DNA of 64,000 nucleotides from Candidatus Kryptobacter tengchongensis (GTDB lineage: Bacteria > Bacteroidota > Ignavibacteria > Kryptoniales > Kryptoniaceae): NCBI GenBank assembly GCA_001485605.1, contig FAON01000001.1, positions 1 to 64,000 on the forward strand, written 5' to 3'. The translations under genes and the position numbers were made by a program. Each line of letters opens with the position of its first letter. Position 1 is the stretch's first letter. Positions 30,201 to 37,833 of the stretch are shown one piece after another. The notes below the pieces were generated by a model. That model was not told the origin of the DNA. It searched no databases and saw only the letters and a list, made by a program, of their open reading frames with translations.

Positions 30201-30461
30201 GATGGGGTTGAAGGAATTGAAATTTATAAAAAGCATAAGGATGAAGTTGACCTTGTTATACTTGATCTTAACATGCCAAAGATGAGTGGTAAAGATACAT
30301 TAGCACAACTTCTTTTGATAAATCCAGATGTAAAAGTGATAATTGCGACAGGATATATAACCGAGTCGGAAAAGGAAGAAGTTAAGGGGGTGGCTGGATT
30401 TATTGAGAAACCGTTTGATATAAGTAAGCTTCTTCAGATGATAGCAGAAATTTTGGGATAA
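27252..30461 (+). CDS. Hybrid sensor histidine kinase with N-terminal multi-span domain, PAS and receiver
   Basis: The 1069-residue membrane kinase has about seven N-terminal hydrophobic helices (about 18-250), a transmembrane helix at 268-292, a probable extracytoplasmic sensor (293-535), a second helix (536-560), a PAS domain (about 580-695), a HisKA domain with the phospho-accepting H721 in GIAHDFNN, and an HATPase domain (QVIFNLAVNARDAMPDGG, DTGIGM, GTGLGLS). A C-terminal receiver carries D1005 in LVILDLNMP. The kinase core is NtrB/ZraS-like. GTG 27252 has no ribosome-binding site; ATG 27285 is a possible alternative. No separate response regulator is adjacent, so the output partner is unknown. 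Confidence 0.9.
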   Translation: MKQKIYFLCKVMFLMLISEVLEFFYVLLPVLSLTALAYRFTFETGKRTGSSLLFFSAVFYLIAVYESFYITARFGLITSAELVLIHILYIIGGFLLIFGVFSLYNFFIRLTGIGDLSSSLKKILIPGGAFVVLLFPYFWVQSYEKMLHLLTDIFYVLIQLQFFIAYFTLGDIMLTNKDVCKKAPRRSKWIKLFSLYFLVEPVLWLWFLKLSFSGLALSRVFLAIEVAGTFVSGFLTFNILHILISHSPLLLEEYKSRYIAIVKSSIMRRLAVIAIVAGFAVVLSGTLATGLFFDMQEQIFISRISKDAEIMRVFSRESEREIESLSLKIQLLIKNGLESEKVKDTIRSLRERYGEIVSNVFFFDEKGKVYYSHPEILNFTIPERFLKDKFITTPVVKNGSSFSTFVLYPYFSQGGKFLGGIGVEFNFENLRNNLKKLVEPHSRVLFVDANLGIVIAGESNALGVNFIEFLNSRIDSPLNFKGLVKDDTLIYERVYKNSRRTILGVAMVSVNFNSHKIYMVDYHFLEDFGIFEVVPRATLFWMILSSLGILVSVVVILFLNFKFSEHLEYEIEKRTIELVRSEEKYRSIVENPFFGAYLMDASGFKYVNDKFCEIFGYSKDEILNLKDYSLLIHPDDRERLNKQLRKRLKGELEINKWSARGLRKDGSVIFIEGYTKRVEYEGKPAAQGMIIDVTEEVKRREALQQTQKLEALGTLASGIAHDFNNILQIIIGAAQLLGMKLKNSEYMRWVDTINTTALRGAELAKRLLTFSRKKPTGEMKPINLHQMIEESVKVFRETFPRNIEIEAYLEAEDYMILGEEAQVQQVIFNLAVNARDAMPDGGKLIFRTENRFGNGFEADPNVEYVVMHVIDTGIGMSEEVKRRIFEPFFTTKPAGKGTGLGLSTVYGIVKSYNGFIKVYSEVGKGTKFSIYIPAHREVQKESKEVKVKVGRTGTLLLIDDEEEIRIAGKELLEAEGFRVYVAGDGVEGIEIYKKHKDEVDLVILDLNMPKMSGKDTLAQLLLINPDVKVIIATGYITESEKEEVKGVAGFIEKPFDISKLLQMIAEILG

Positions 30462-30482
30462 TTTTATTTTGGGAGTAAATAA

Positions 30483-30511
30483 TTGGAAAATCCTGTGATT
30501 TTTGCTATATT
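30483..30511 (+). promoter_or_regulatory. Promoter of the TPR protein gene
   Basis: TTGGAA at 30483-30488, 17 bases, then TATATT at 30506-30511, followed by TG. This fits the Bacteroidota-like TAnnTTTG -7 element and lies about 35 bp before the start codon. Confidence 0.6.
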
Positions 30512-30551
30512 TGAAAAAAGAAATTTTAAAAATTAATCTTTGAAAGAAGAC

Positions 30552-32018
30552 ATGTCAAAAGTAAGGTCAGTTTTAATTTTGTTCACATTTGTGGGCATTT
30601 TAATTTACCTTTCTGTTACAGGATTTCAGTGTGCAAGTGCTGAGGTTACGGGAGCAAAGGTTTATATGCAGAGGCAGGATTGGGTAAATGCAGAAAAGCA
30701 ACTTTTGAAGGAAGTTGAAAACAATCCGAAAAATGATGAGGCGTGGTTTCTCCTTGGTTATGTCAGAGGAGAGCAGAAAAATTACAAAGGTATGCTTGAG
30801 GCATTTAACAAATCACTTGAGATTTCAAACAGGTTTGAGAAGGACATTAATAATTTTAAGCTCAAATATTGGGTTGATAACTTCAATGCTGGTGTGGTTT
30901 ATTTCTCAAGGTTTAGCAATAACCGTGATTCAGTTGTTTACATTGATAAAGCAATTGAATCTTTTAAAATTTGCACTGAGATAATCCCAGATAGTGCAGC
31001 GGCTTATAAAAATCTTGCTTACAGCTATCTTTCAAAAGGGGAGATTGACCCTTCCGTTGAACCGCTTAAGAAGGCAATTGAGCTTTCACATGAGAAAGAT
31101 GTTGAAGCGATGAAGATGCTTGGGAAGATTTACTATGATTATGCTTCTCGCCACACGATGAAGTTTGAGGATCCGTCAAACAAGCGTGATGTAAAAGTTG
31201 GGATGGCGAAAGATGTGGTTCAAAATACTTTGGGAGAGCCCGATGTTATCAGCAAGCCTGAAGTACAACAGCCAACGAAGGGCAGGAGGCAAACCAAGCC
31301 AGCACCGCAACCCCCTCAACCTGAAAAATGGATTTATTCAAGGTACGGGTTGACGCTTGAGTTTGAGAATGAGATTGTTAAGAGCATTAATTTTAAAGGT
31401 GAAAAATATGAAGATGGTGGGGTGACAGTTGCGCTTGATTCAACCGAATTTTATGCTGCAAGGGAATGGTATGATAAAGCAATTGAGGTTTTCAACAAAG
31501 TCAGAAATCTTGAGCCTTCTGACGAGGAAACACTTGCTTTCTTATCAAATGCTTATATAAATGCCGGGCGTAGCGATGAAGCGCTTGAAGCTTTCCGTGC
31601 CTCAGTTGAAGCTCAACCTGGAAACAAGTATTTTCATTACAATTATGGTGTTCTTCTCCTTAAGGCTGAACAGTTTGAAGATGCTATAAGAGAATTTAAG
31701 GCAGCGGTTGATCTTGATCCAAATTATAAAGAGGCAATTTATAATCTTGGTGCATCATATGTTAACTGGGGAGTCAAGCTAAAACAGCAGGCTGAAGATC
31801 TTGCTTTGAAACAGAATTTGGAAGAGCAAGCAAAGTATGAAGCAATGGCAAAAGAGAAGTTTAAACAGGCACTTCCCTATCTTGAAAGGTTGACGGAGAT
31901 TGAACCAGATGATATATTTATCTGGGAACTTATCGGTAAGATTTACGCAAATCTTGGAGAAGTTGAGAAGGCAGAACAGGCGTTTAAAAAAGCAGATGAG
32001 TTAAGGAATAAAAGATAA
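30552..32018 (+). CDS. TPR protein with internal BamE/SmpA-like segment
   Basis: The 488-residue protein has an N-terminal signal or anchor (about 5-28, followed by QCASAEVTG) and TPR units on both sides of a central segment. That segment, about residues 212-285, reads VKVGMAKDVVQNTLGEPD..., then a Pro/Gln-rich linker, then EKWIYSRYGLTLEFEN. This G-M-x-K-x-x-V-x-x-x-LGEP...W-x-Y pattern resembles the BamE/SmpA fold. The C-terminal TPRs are canonical (YFHYNYGVLLLKAEQFEDAIREF). A periplasmic envelope-assembly or scaffold role is plausible but inferred. ATG 30552 is chosen over the upstream TTG 30540. It is ended by its own terminator. Confidence 0.82.
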   Translation: MSKVRSVLILFTFVGILIYLSVTGFQCASAEVTGAKVYMQRQDWVNAEKQLLKEVENNPKNDEAWFLLGYVRGEQKNYKGMLEAFNKSLEISNRFEKDINNFKLKYWVDNFNAGVVYFSRFSNNRDSVVYIDKAIESFKICTEIIPDSAAAYKNLAYSYLSKGEIDPSVEPLKKAIELSHEKDVEAMKMLGKIYYDYASRHTMKFEDPSNKRDVKVGMAKDVVQNTLGEPDVISKPEVQQPTKGRRQTKPAPQPPQPEKWIYSRYGLTLEFENEIVKSINFKGEKYEDGGVTVALDSTEFYAAREWYDKAIEVFNKVRNLEPSDEETLAFLSNAYINAGRSDEALEAFRASVEAQPGNKYFHYNYGVLLLKAEQFEDAIREFKAAVDLDPNYKEAIYNLGASYVNWGVKLKQQAEDLALKQNLEEQAKYEAMAKEKFKQALPYLERLTEIEPDDIFIWELIGKIYANLGEVEKAEQAFKKADELRNKR

Positions 32019-32040
32019 GTTTTGGAATCTCAGAATCAAA

Positions 32041-32067
32041 AGGCAGGCAAAATTTGCCTGCCTTTTT
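32041..32067 (+). terminator. Intrinsic terminator after the TPR gene
   Basis: AGGCAGGCAAA and TTTGCCTGCCT pair almost without a loop and a T-run follows. It ends the TPR transcript 22 bp after the stop codon. Confidence 0.92.
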
Positions 32068-32093
32068 ATTTATAATAAATTGGGGTTGCAAAA

Positions 32094-33236
32094 ATGGGAT
32101 TCTCAACCGATGCAATTCATTACGGTCAAAAACCTGATAAGGAATCTTTCTCTGTAATACCACCGATTTACCTTGCCACGACCTATGCGAGGAAATTTGG
32201 AGATCAGGAGGCTCCTTATGTTTACTCGCGAACCCAGAACCCAAATCGTAAAATGCTTGAAGAAAATATCGCAAAGCTTGAAAATGGTAAGTATGGTTTT
32301 GCTTTTTCATCTGGTGTTGCTGCTGTAACGGCAGTGATGCAACTCTTAAAACCAGGTGACCATGTGATAACGACGAAAAACATTTACGGCGGGACATTAA
32401 GGGTTTTTAAAGAAATGCAAAAGTGGGGGATTAAATTTTCTTTTGTTGACATGACACAAATTGAAAACATTGAGCGTGAGCTTAAACGGGAAACGAAGAT
32501 GATCTTTGCTGAAACCCCATCAAATCCGTTCCTTTACCTTACGGATCTTAAAAAATTATCTGAGCTTCGTAATTCATTCAATAGGGAAATTTTGATAGCT
32601 GTTGATAATACATTCATGACCCCGTATCTTCAAAGACCTATTGAGTTGGGGTGCGATATAGTTATTCATAGCAGTACGAAATTTTTAAACGGACATAGTG
32701 ATGTTGTGGGTGGGATCGTTGTGACGAATAGAGATGAGCTTCAAAAGCCATTGTGGTATATTCAAAGGGCATTTGGTGCGGTCCCCAGTCCTTTTGATTG
32801 TTGGCTTCTTTTGAGATCAATAAAGACGCTTGCTGTTAGGATGAGCCGACATTGTTATAATGCTAAAAGAATTGCGGTTTTCCTTGCTTCCCATCCAAAA
32901 ATTAAAAAAATTTTTTATCCTGGACTTCCATCACATCCGCAGTATGAACTTGCTCAATCCCAAATGAAAGATTTTGGGGGGATAATTACAATTGATCTTG
33001 GTTCGTTGGAAAATGTTAGAAAGTTTCTTGACAATTTAAAAATCTTCACGCTTGCGGAATCGCTCGGTGGTGTTGAAAGCTTGGTTAATCATTCCTGGAG
33101 TATGAGTCATTCATCTGTGCCAGATGAGGAGAAAAGGGAACTTGGTTTGACTGAAGGGATTTTGAGGCTGTCTATTGGAATTGAGGATGTTGAGGATTTA
33201 ATCTTTGACCTTGAACAAGCTCTTGATAGAATTTGA
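32094..33236 (+). CDS. Cys/Met metabolism PLP-dependent enzyme (cystathionine gamma-synthase/lyase family)
   Basis: The 380-residue fold-type I PLP enzyme has K196 in IHSSTKFLNGHSDV as the cofactor lysine and the YSRTQNPN motif (residues 44-51), whose tyrosine and arginine bind phosphate of the neighbouring subunit's PLP. The C-terminal block ESLGGVESLVNHSWSMSH is typical of this family. Members catalyse cystathionine gamma-synthase, gamma- or beta-lyase, or methionine gamma-lyase reactions; the residues seen do not decide between them, though transsulfuration or methionine synthesis is likely. No met genes lie beside it. GGGG lies eight bases before the ATG. Confidence 0.9.
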   Translation: MGFSTDAIHYGQKPDKESFSVIPPIYLATTYARKFGDQEAPYVYSRTQNPNRKMLEENIAKLENGKYGFAFSSGVAAVTAVMQLLKPGDHVITTKNIYGGTLRVFKEMQKWGIKFSFVDMTQIENIERELKRETKMIFAETPSNPFLYLTDLKKLSELRNSFNREILIAVDNTFMTPYLQRPIELGCDIVIHSSTKFLNGHSDVVGGIVVTNRDELQKPLWYIQRAFGAVPSPFDCWLLLRSIKTLAVRMSRHCYNAKRIAVFLASHPKIKKIFYPGLPSHPQYELAQSQMKDFGGIITIDLGSLENVRKFLDNLKIFTLAESLGGVESLVNHSWSMSHSSVPDEEKRELGLTEGILRLSIGIEDVEDLIFDLEQALDRI

Positions 33237-33290
33237 AACCGTCTTCACTTTCATACCGTCAAATTTTTTAAAAAGTTAGGAGCTTTAGAA

Positions 33291-35786
33291 ATGAAAAAGA
33301 CGAAAAGTTTCATCTTCTTTATTATTGCTTTTGTTTTATTTTTAAATTTATCATTCGCTCAACGTCCAAGATTTTATTACAAATCGCCAACCCTGCCACC
33401 CGAGCATCCGACAAGGGAAAGAACATATGATGTTTTGCATATAAGAATTGAGGTTAAACTTGACGAGAAGCAGAAAACAGTTGACGGAAAGGTTACGACA
33501 AAGTTTGTCCCGCTTCGTCCTGATTTTGGGGTTTTTGAGCTTGATGCAGCTGAAATGAAGATTAAAAAAATTTATTTGGTGAATGGGAAACAACTTAATT
33601 TCAATTTTGATTCGCTTGCTCAAAAATTGAAAATTTATCTTGATCGGACATATTCATTTAGAGATACCCTCTCCGTTGTTGTTGAATATTTTGTTTCAAA
33701 TCCACGCAAAGGGTTATATTTTATCCAGCCAGATTCAGCCCATCCAGATAAACCTTATCAAATCTGGTCTCAAGGACAACCCGAAGATAATCATTATTGG
33801 TTTCCGTGCTATGATTTTCCAAATGATAAAGCTACAAGTGAGGTTATTGCAACTGTGAATAAAAATTTCACAGTTGTTTCAAATGGGAAACTTGTTTCTG
33901 TTAAGGAGGATAAAAAGAGAGGTTTGGTGACATATCACTGGTTCATGGATAAACCTCATTCAGGTTATCTAATTTCAATTGTCGTTGGTGAATATGTTAA
34001 GCTTCAGGATTATTACCTTGACATACCTCTTGAATATTATGTTTATAAATCAAACGCAAAGTATGCAAATCTTTCATTTGAGAAAACGCCTGAAATAATG
34101 AAATTCTTCTCGGAGAAAATTGGCTATAAATATCCTTACAACAAATATGCCCAAACCATAGTTGAGGATTTCATTTACGGTGGGATGGAAAATATAACAG
34201 CTACGACGCTTACAAGTTCAACAATTCACGATGAGAGGGCGCATCTTGATGTCTCAAGCGATGGTCTTGTTGCCCACGAGATGGCTCACCAATGGTGGGG
34301 TGATCTTTTGACATGTAGAAGTTGGGAACATGCGTGGCTAAATGAGGGGTTTGCAACTTATTTCACTGCGCTCTACTTTGAATATGCTAAGGGAAAGGAT
34401 GAATTTCAATATAGCATTTACAACATGCAAAGGACGGCGAAATTTGCCGATATGAGCGATAAAAAACCAACTGTATGGAACAGGTATTTTGACCCAACTG
34501 ATCTTTTCGGTCCTCACATATACCAGCGTGGCGGTTCAATTCTTAACATGATAAGATTTATCCTTGGTGATGAACTTTTCTGGAAAGCTATGAACTATTA
34601 CGCAAAAAAATATGAGTATCAAAATGTTGAAACGGAAGATTTGAGGATTGCAATAGAGGAAGCAACTGGATACAATCTCAAATGGTTTTTTGATCAATGG
34701 CTTTACAAGGCAGGTTATCCGATCTTTGAGGTGAAATATGATTATGATGAAGTGAGCAAAATCCTTACTTTAACTGTTGAACAGATTCACCCTGCTGATT
34801 CACTTACGCCCGAGGTTTTCAAAACCCCTGTTGATGTTGAAATAACAACCGAATTTGAAAGCAAAACTTATAAAATTTTCATTGACAAGCGAAAACAAAC
34901 TTTTGAATTTAACATTGACAGCAAGCCGTTGATGGTTATATTTGACAAAGGAAACTGGATTTTGAAAGATTTGTTCTTTGAGAAATCAAAAGATGAACTA
35001 ATCTATCAGGCGTTAAATGCAAAAGATATGATTGATAGATTTTGGGCAGTTCAAGAACTCGGGAAATTTATAAATGAACAGGGCGTTTCAGAAGTGATGA
35101 AAAAAATCAGTGCAAATAGCAAAGAGTTTTATGCAGTAAGGCAAGAGGCGATAAATAACCTCGGTAAGTTAAAAGATGAAAGCACGGCAAGATTTTTGAT
35201 TGATATATTCAGAAATGAGAAAGATTCAAGGGTTAGAAGAAGTGTTGTTGAAGCTTTGAAGGAATTTAAATTTGATTTTGTTTCAGAGTTTTTGAATGAA
35301 GTTATAAAAACCGATAAAAGTTATTATGTCATTGCATCTGCTGTTAATTCCCTTGCTTTGATAGATTCAACGAATAGAATGCAGGTTATAAAGAACGCTT
35401 TAACTATGAATTCGCATCAAGAAGTTATAAGAACAACTGCTTTAAGAAGGCTGGGCGATTTTAAAAATACCTCATATGAGAAAGAGGCAATTGAAATTCT
35501 TAAAAAATATTCAATCCGTGGTAATCATCCATCTATTAGGATAACTGCAATTTCAACACTTTCAAATTTTGCTGATAAAGATCAAAGCATAAAAGATTTT
35601 GTTTTCAGTATGGTAAATACACCTGAATTTTTTGTTAGGATGGTTATTTACAATGTTTTAGGGAACATAGGCGATAAAAAGGTTCTGGATTATCTAAAAG
35701 TCGCAGAGAAAATGGAAGTTGACGGCAGGATGCTTCAAACGATATGGGATGCAATTGCAAGATTGAAAGATAAATTGGGGGATTAA
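33291..35786 (+). CDS. Secreted M1 family aminopeptidase with C-terminal HEAT-type repeats
   Basis: The 831-residue zinc peptidase has a signal peptide (1-23, ending NLSFAQ), the M1 exopeptidase motif GGMEN near residue 295, and the zinc site H329-E330-x2-H333 with E352 in NEGFATYF. After the catalytic region, residues about 570-825 carry helical repeats (EAINNLGKLKDESTARFLIDI, SVVEALKEFKFDFVSEFL) like HEAT/ARM units rather than the usual ERAP-type C-terminal domain. It probably trims peptides in the periplasm or outside the cell. AGGAG lies eight bases before the ATG. The S46 peptidase at 41.3 kb would be a functional relative. Confidence 0.93.
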   Translation: MKKTKSFIFFIIAFVLFLNLSFAQRPRFYYKSPTLPPEHPTRERTYDVLHIRIEVKLDEKQKTVDGKVTTKFVPLRPDFGVFELDAAEMKIKKIYLVNGKQLNFNFDSLAQKLKIYLDRTYSFRDTLSVVVEYFVSNPRKGLYFIQPDSAHPDKPYQIWSQGQPEDNHYWFPCYDFPNDKATSEVIATVNKNFTVVSNGKLVSVKEDKKRGLVTYHWFMDKPHSGYLISIVVGEYVKLQDYYLDIPLEYYVYKSNAKYANLSFEKTPEIMKFFSEKIGYKYPYNKYAQTIVEDFIYGGMENITATTLTSSTIHDERAHLDVSSDGLVAHEMAHQWWGDLLTCRSWEHAWLNEGFATYFTALYFEYAKGKDEFQYSIYNMQRTAKFADMSDKKPTVWNRYFDPTDLFGPHIYQRGGSILNMIRFILGDELFWKAMNYYAKKYEYQNVETEDLRIAIEEATGYNLKWFFDQWLYKAGYPIFEVKYDYDEVSKILTLTVEQIHPADSLTPEVFKTPVDVEITTEFESKTYKIFIDKRKQTFEFNIDSKPLMVIFDKGNWILKDLFFEKSKDELIYQALNAKDMIDRFWAVQELGKFINEQGVSEVMKKISANSKEFYAVRQEAINNLGKLKDESTARFLIDIFRNEKDSRVRRSVVEALKEFKFDFVSEFLNEVIKTDKSYYVIASAVNSLALIDSTNRMQVIKNALTMNSHQEVIRTTALRRLGDFKNTSYEKEAIEILKKYSIRGNHPSIRITAISTLSNFADKDQSIKDFVFSMVNTPEFFVRMVIYNVLGNIGDKKVLDYLKVAEKMEVDGRMLQTIWDAIARLKDKLGD

Positions 35787-35788
35787 TT

Positions 35789-35868
35789 TTTAGTGAAGCG
35801 ATGTTGTTTTATTTAGTGTAGAGCAGAAGTTTGTTTTAAACTTCAAAAATCTGTATTTTTTCACTAAA
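35789..35868. repeat. Nested inverted repeat between the aminopeptidase and coiled-coil genes
   Basis: An outer pair TTTAGTGAA (35789-35797) and TTCACTAAA (35860-35868) encloses a perfect hairpin GAAGTTT-GTTTT-AAACTTC (35826-35844). No T-run follows, so it does not look like a simple terminator. The function is unknown. Confidence 0.45.
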
Positions 35869-35890
35869 TGAAAATTGATTAAGTAAAAAC

Positions 35891-37435
35891 ATGCCGAGGG
35901 TCAGCAAAACATCTAAGATAACTGCATCTGTTCGGAAGGAGATAGAAAGGATAATTGATGAACGGGTAAAGCCAGTATATGTTACCAAAGATGATTTTAA
36001 CGAGTTAAAGAGCATAGTTAAACAGCTCGGTGAGGCACAGATAAATCTTACAATTCGTGTCGCTGAACTTGCAGAAGCGCAAAGAAAAGTAGAGGAACAA
36101 TTAAATATACTAACTCAAAGGGTTGATGCTTTAGCGGAAGCGCAGAATATTTTGGCTCAGAGGATAGATGTTTTGGCGGAGGCACAAAGTATTCTAACTC
36201 AAAGGGTAGATGCTTTAGCAGAAGCACAGAGGAGGACGGAGGAGAGATTGGATGCGTTTGAGAAAGCGACGGAGGAGAACTTTAAGAGAGTATGGGAGAG
36301 CATAAATCAACTTACGATTAGAGTAGATCAACTTACAGAGGCACAAAGGAGGACGGAGGAGAGGTTGAATGCGTTTGAGAAGGCAACGGAGGAGAACTTT
36401 AAGAGAGTATGGGAGAGCATAAATCAACTTACAGAGGCGCAGAGGAGGACGGAGGAGAGGTTGAATGCATTTGAGAAGGCGACGGAGGAGAACTTTAAGA
36501 GAGTATGGGAGAGCATAAATCAACTTACAGAGGCACAGAGGAGGACGGAGGAGAGGTTGAATGCGTTTGAGAAGGCAACAGAGGAGAACTTTAAGAGAGT
36601 GTGGGAGAGCATAAATCAGCTTACAGAGGCACAAAGGAGGACAGAGGAGAGATTAAATGCGTTTGAGAAAGCGACAGAGGAGAACTTTAAGAGGGTATGG
36701 GAGAGCATAAATCAACTTACAGAGGCGCAAAGAAAGACGGAGGAGAGGTTGAATGCGTTTGAGAAAGCGACAGAGGAGAACTTTAAGAGGGTATGGGAGA
36801 GCATAAATCAACTTACGGAGGCACAAAGGAGAACGGAGGAGAGACTGAATCAGCTTACAATTAGAGTGGATCAGCTTGCGGAGGCGCAGAGGAGGACGGA
36901 GGAGAGGTTGGATGCGTTTGAGAAGGCAACAGAAGAGAACTTTAGGAGGGTATGGGAGAGCATAAATCAACTTACGGTCAGAGTTGACCAGCTTACAGAC
37001 GAAGTTAGGGCGCTTACAAGAGAGGTAAGGGATATTAGGAGAAGGTTTGGAGAGCTATCAGATTCCGTTGGTTTTGGGCTCGAAGATAAAGCCTTTAAAT
37101 CTTTGCCAAAGCTTCTTAAAAGGGATTACGATATTGAAGTCAAAAAGATATTGATAAGAAGATTTATCAAAGATAAATACGGCAAGGATATTGAAGTCAA
37201 TATATTTGCCCAGGCGGAAAGAAATGGGCAGGAAATAACTGTAATAGGTGAGTGTAAAAGCCAGCTTTCAAAAAATGATGTTGAGAATTTTGAAGAGTAT
37301 CGGCTGAAAAGATTTGAAGGGGTTTATCCAAATATATTACCAATTTTGATCACATACATGGAAAGTGAACCTGGAGTTGAAGAATTCGTTAGAAGCAAAG
37401 GAATTGGGATTTACTTTTCGTATGAACTTGATTGA
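35891..37435 (+). CDS. Long coiled-coil protein with repeats and PD-(D/E)XK-like C-terminal domain (DUF3782-type)
   Basis: This 514-residue protein has a coiled coil with a 14-residue repeat (LAEAQNILAQRIDV), then seven copies of a 32-residue unit (LTEAQRRTEERLNAFEKATE..., ending RVWESINQ), some separated by a QLTIRVD heptad. The C-terminal 110 residues are globular and carry D433/E435 and the E454-C-K456 motif (VIGECKS), as in PD-(D/E)XK nuclease-fold proteins. Such proteins are frequent in thermophilic bacteria and archaea; their role is not established, although nuclease-like activity on DNA is suggested. There are no membrane segments. The 32-residue period equals three heptads plus a hendecad. 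No good Shine-Dalgarno sequence is visible. Confidence 0.88.
   Translation: MPRVSKTSKITASVRKEIERIIDERVKPVYVTKDDFNELKSIVKQLGEAQINLTIRVAELAEAQRKVEEQLNILTQRVDALAEAQNILAQRIDVLAEAQSILTQRVDALAEAQRRTEERLDAFEKATEENFKRVWESINQLTIRVDQLTEAQRRTEERLNAFEKATEENFKRVWESINQLTEAQRRTEERLNAFEKATEENFKRVWESINQLTEAQRRTEERLNAFEKATEENFKRVWESINQLTEAQRRTEERLNAFEKATEENFKRVWESINQLTEAQRKTEERLNAFEKATEENFKRVWESINQLTEAQRRTEERLNQLTIRVDQLAEAQRRTEERLDAFEKATEENFRRVWESINQLTVRVDQLTDEVRALTREVRDIRRRFGELSDSVGFGLEDKAFKSLPKLLKRDYDIEVKKILIRRFIKDKYGKDIEVNIFAQAERNGQEITVIGECKSQLSKNDVENFEEYRLKRFEGVYPNILPILITYMESEPGVEEFVRSKGIGIYFSYELD
36332..36811 (+). repeat. Five tandem 96-bp units inside the coiled-coil gene
   Basis: Units begin at 36332, 36428, 36524, 36620 and 36716, each exactly 96 bp, with few substitutions, mostly synonymous (for example gaggcgcag versus gaggcacag). 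Related diverged copies start at 36215 and after 36812. The identity at DNA level shows recent duplication, and copy number may vary. The units encode protein, so this is not a CRISPR array. Confidence 0.95.
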
Positions 37436-37439
37436 ATTT

Positions 37440-37833
37440 TTTATTCATTGACCTTCCTTGAATTTTTATAAAGTTATCATTTTGAAATTTTCTCAAAACT
37501 CGTGAAATTGTTTCGGGTCTTGTTCCAAGATATGTTGCAGGCATAACCTGTGAAAGATTTAATCTAATTTCGTTTTTCCCAAGTTTTTATATTCGCTGTG
37601 AAGATACTTGGCAAGACGCTTAAGAACATCTTTTTAAGGTTAAATTTCCGCTCCGTTGATTTGAACTTATCAATCTTTTCGCAAGACCATGGGGCATCTT
37701 TATACAAATTTAAAGTTGAATTCTTAATTGCCTGCGCATTTGCAGTGTAAGTTTCCTTTTTCCTTATCTTTCAAAGATATACGAAATTTAAAACATCAAT
37801 TTCTTAAAAAACAGATTGAAATGGGGGAATTTT
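37440..37833 (-). pseudogene. Decayed Crp/Fnr-family regulator
   Basis: The gap after NnrS holds remnants of a Crp/Fnr regulator read on the minus strand. In order they are an N-terminal KIPPFQSVF-stop-EIDVLNFVYL piece, a beta-roll end (YTANAQAIKNSTLNL), a dimer helix (DVLKRLAKYLHSEYKNLG) and the helix-turn-helix (RLNLSQ...LGTRPETISRVLRKF). The pieces lie in different frames, with in-frame stops and a deletion of much of the cyclic-nucleotide-type barrel. Frame changes fall at A5 runs, so sequencing error could explain some, but not the deletion and stops. It would be the last gene of the NO operon. I see no other feature in this 395-base gap. Confidence 0.82.

Noticed and set aside
36332-36811. 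CRISPR array
   Set aside because: The 96-bp units are contiguous without spacers and encode protein.
36215-36970. Long minus-strand open frames across the coiled-coil repeats
   Set aside because: Repetitive Leu/Arg/Cys-rich translations are shadows of the repeat gene.
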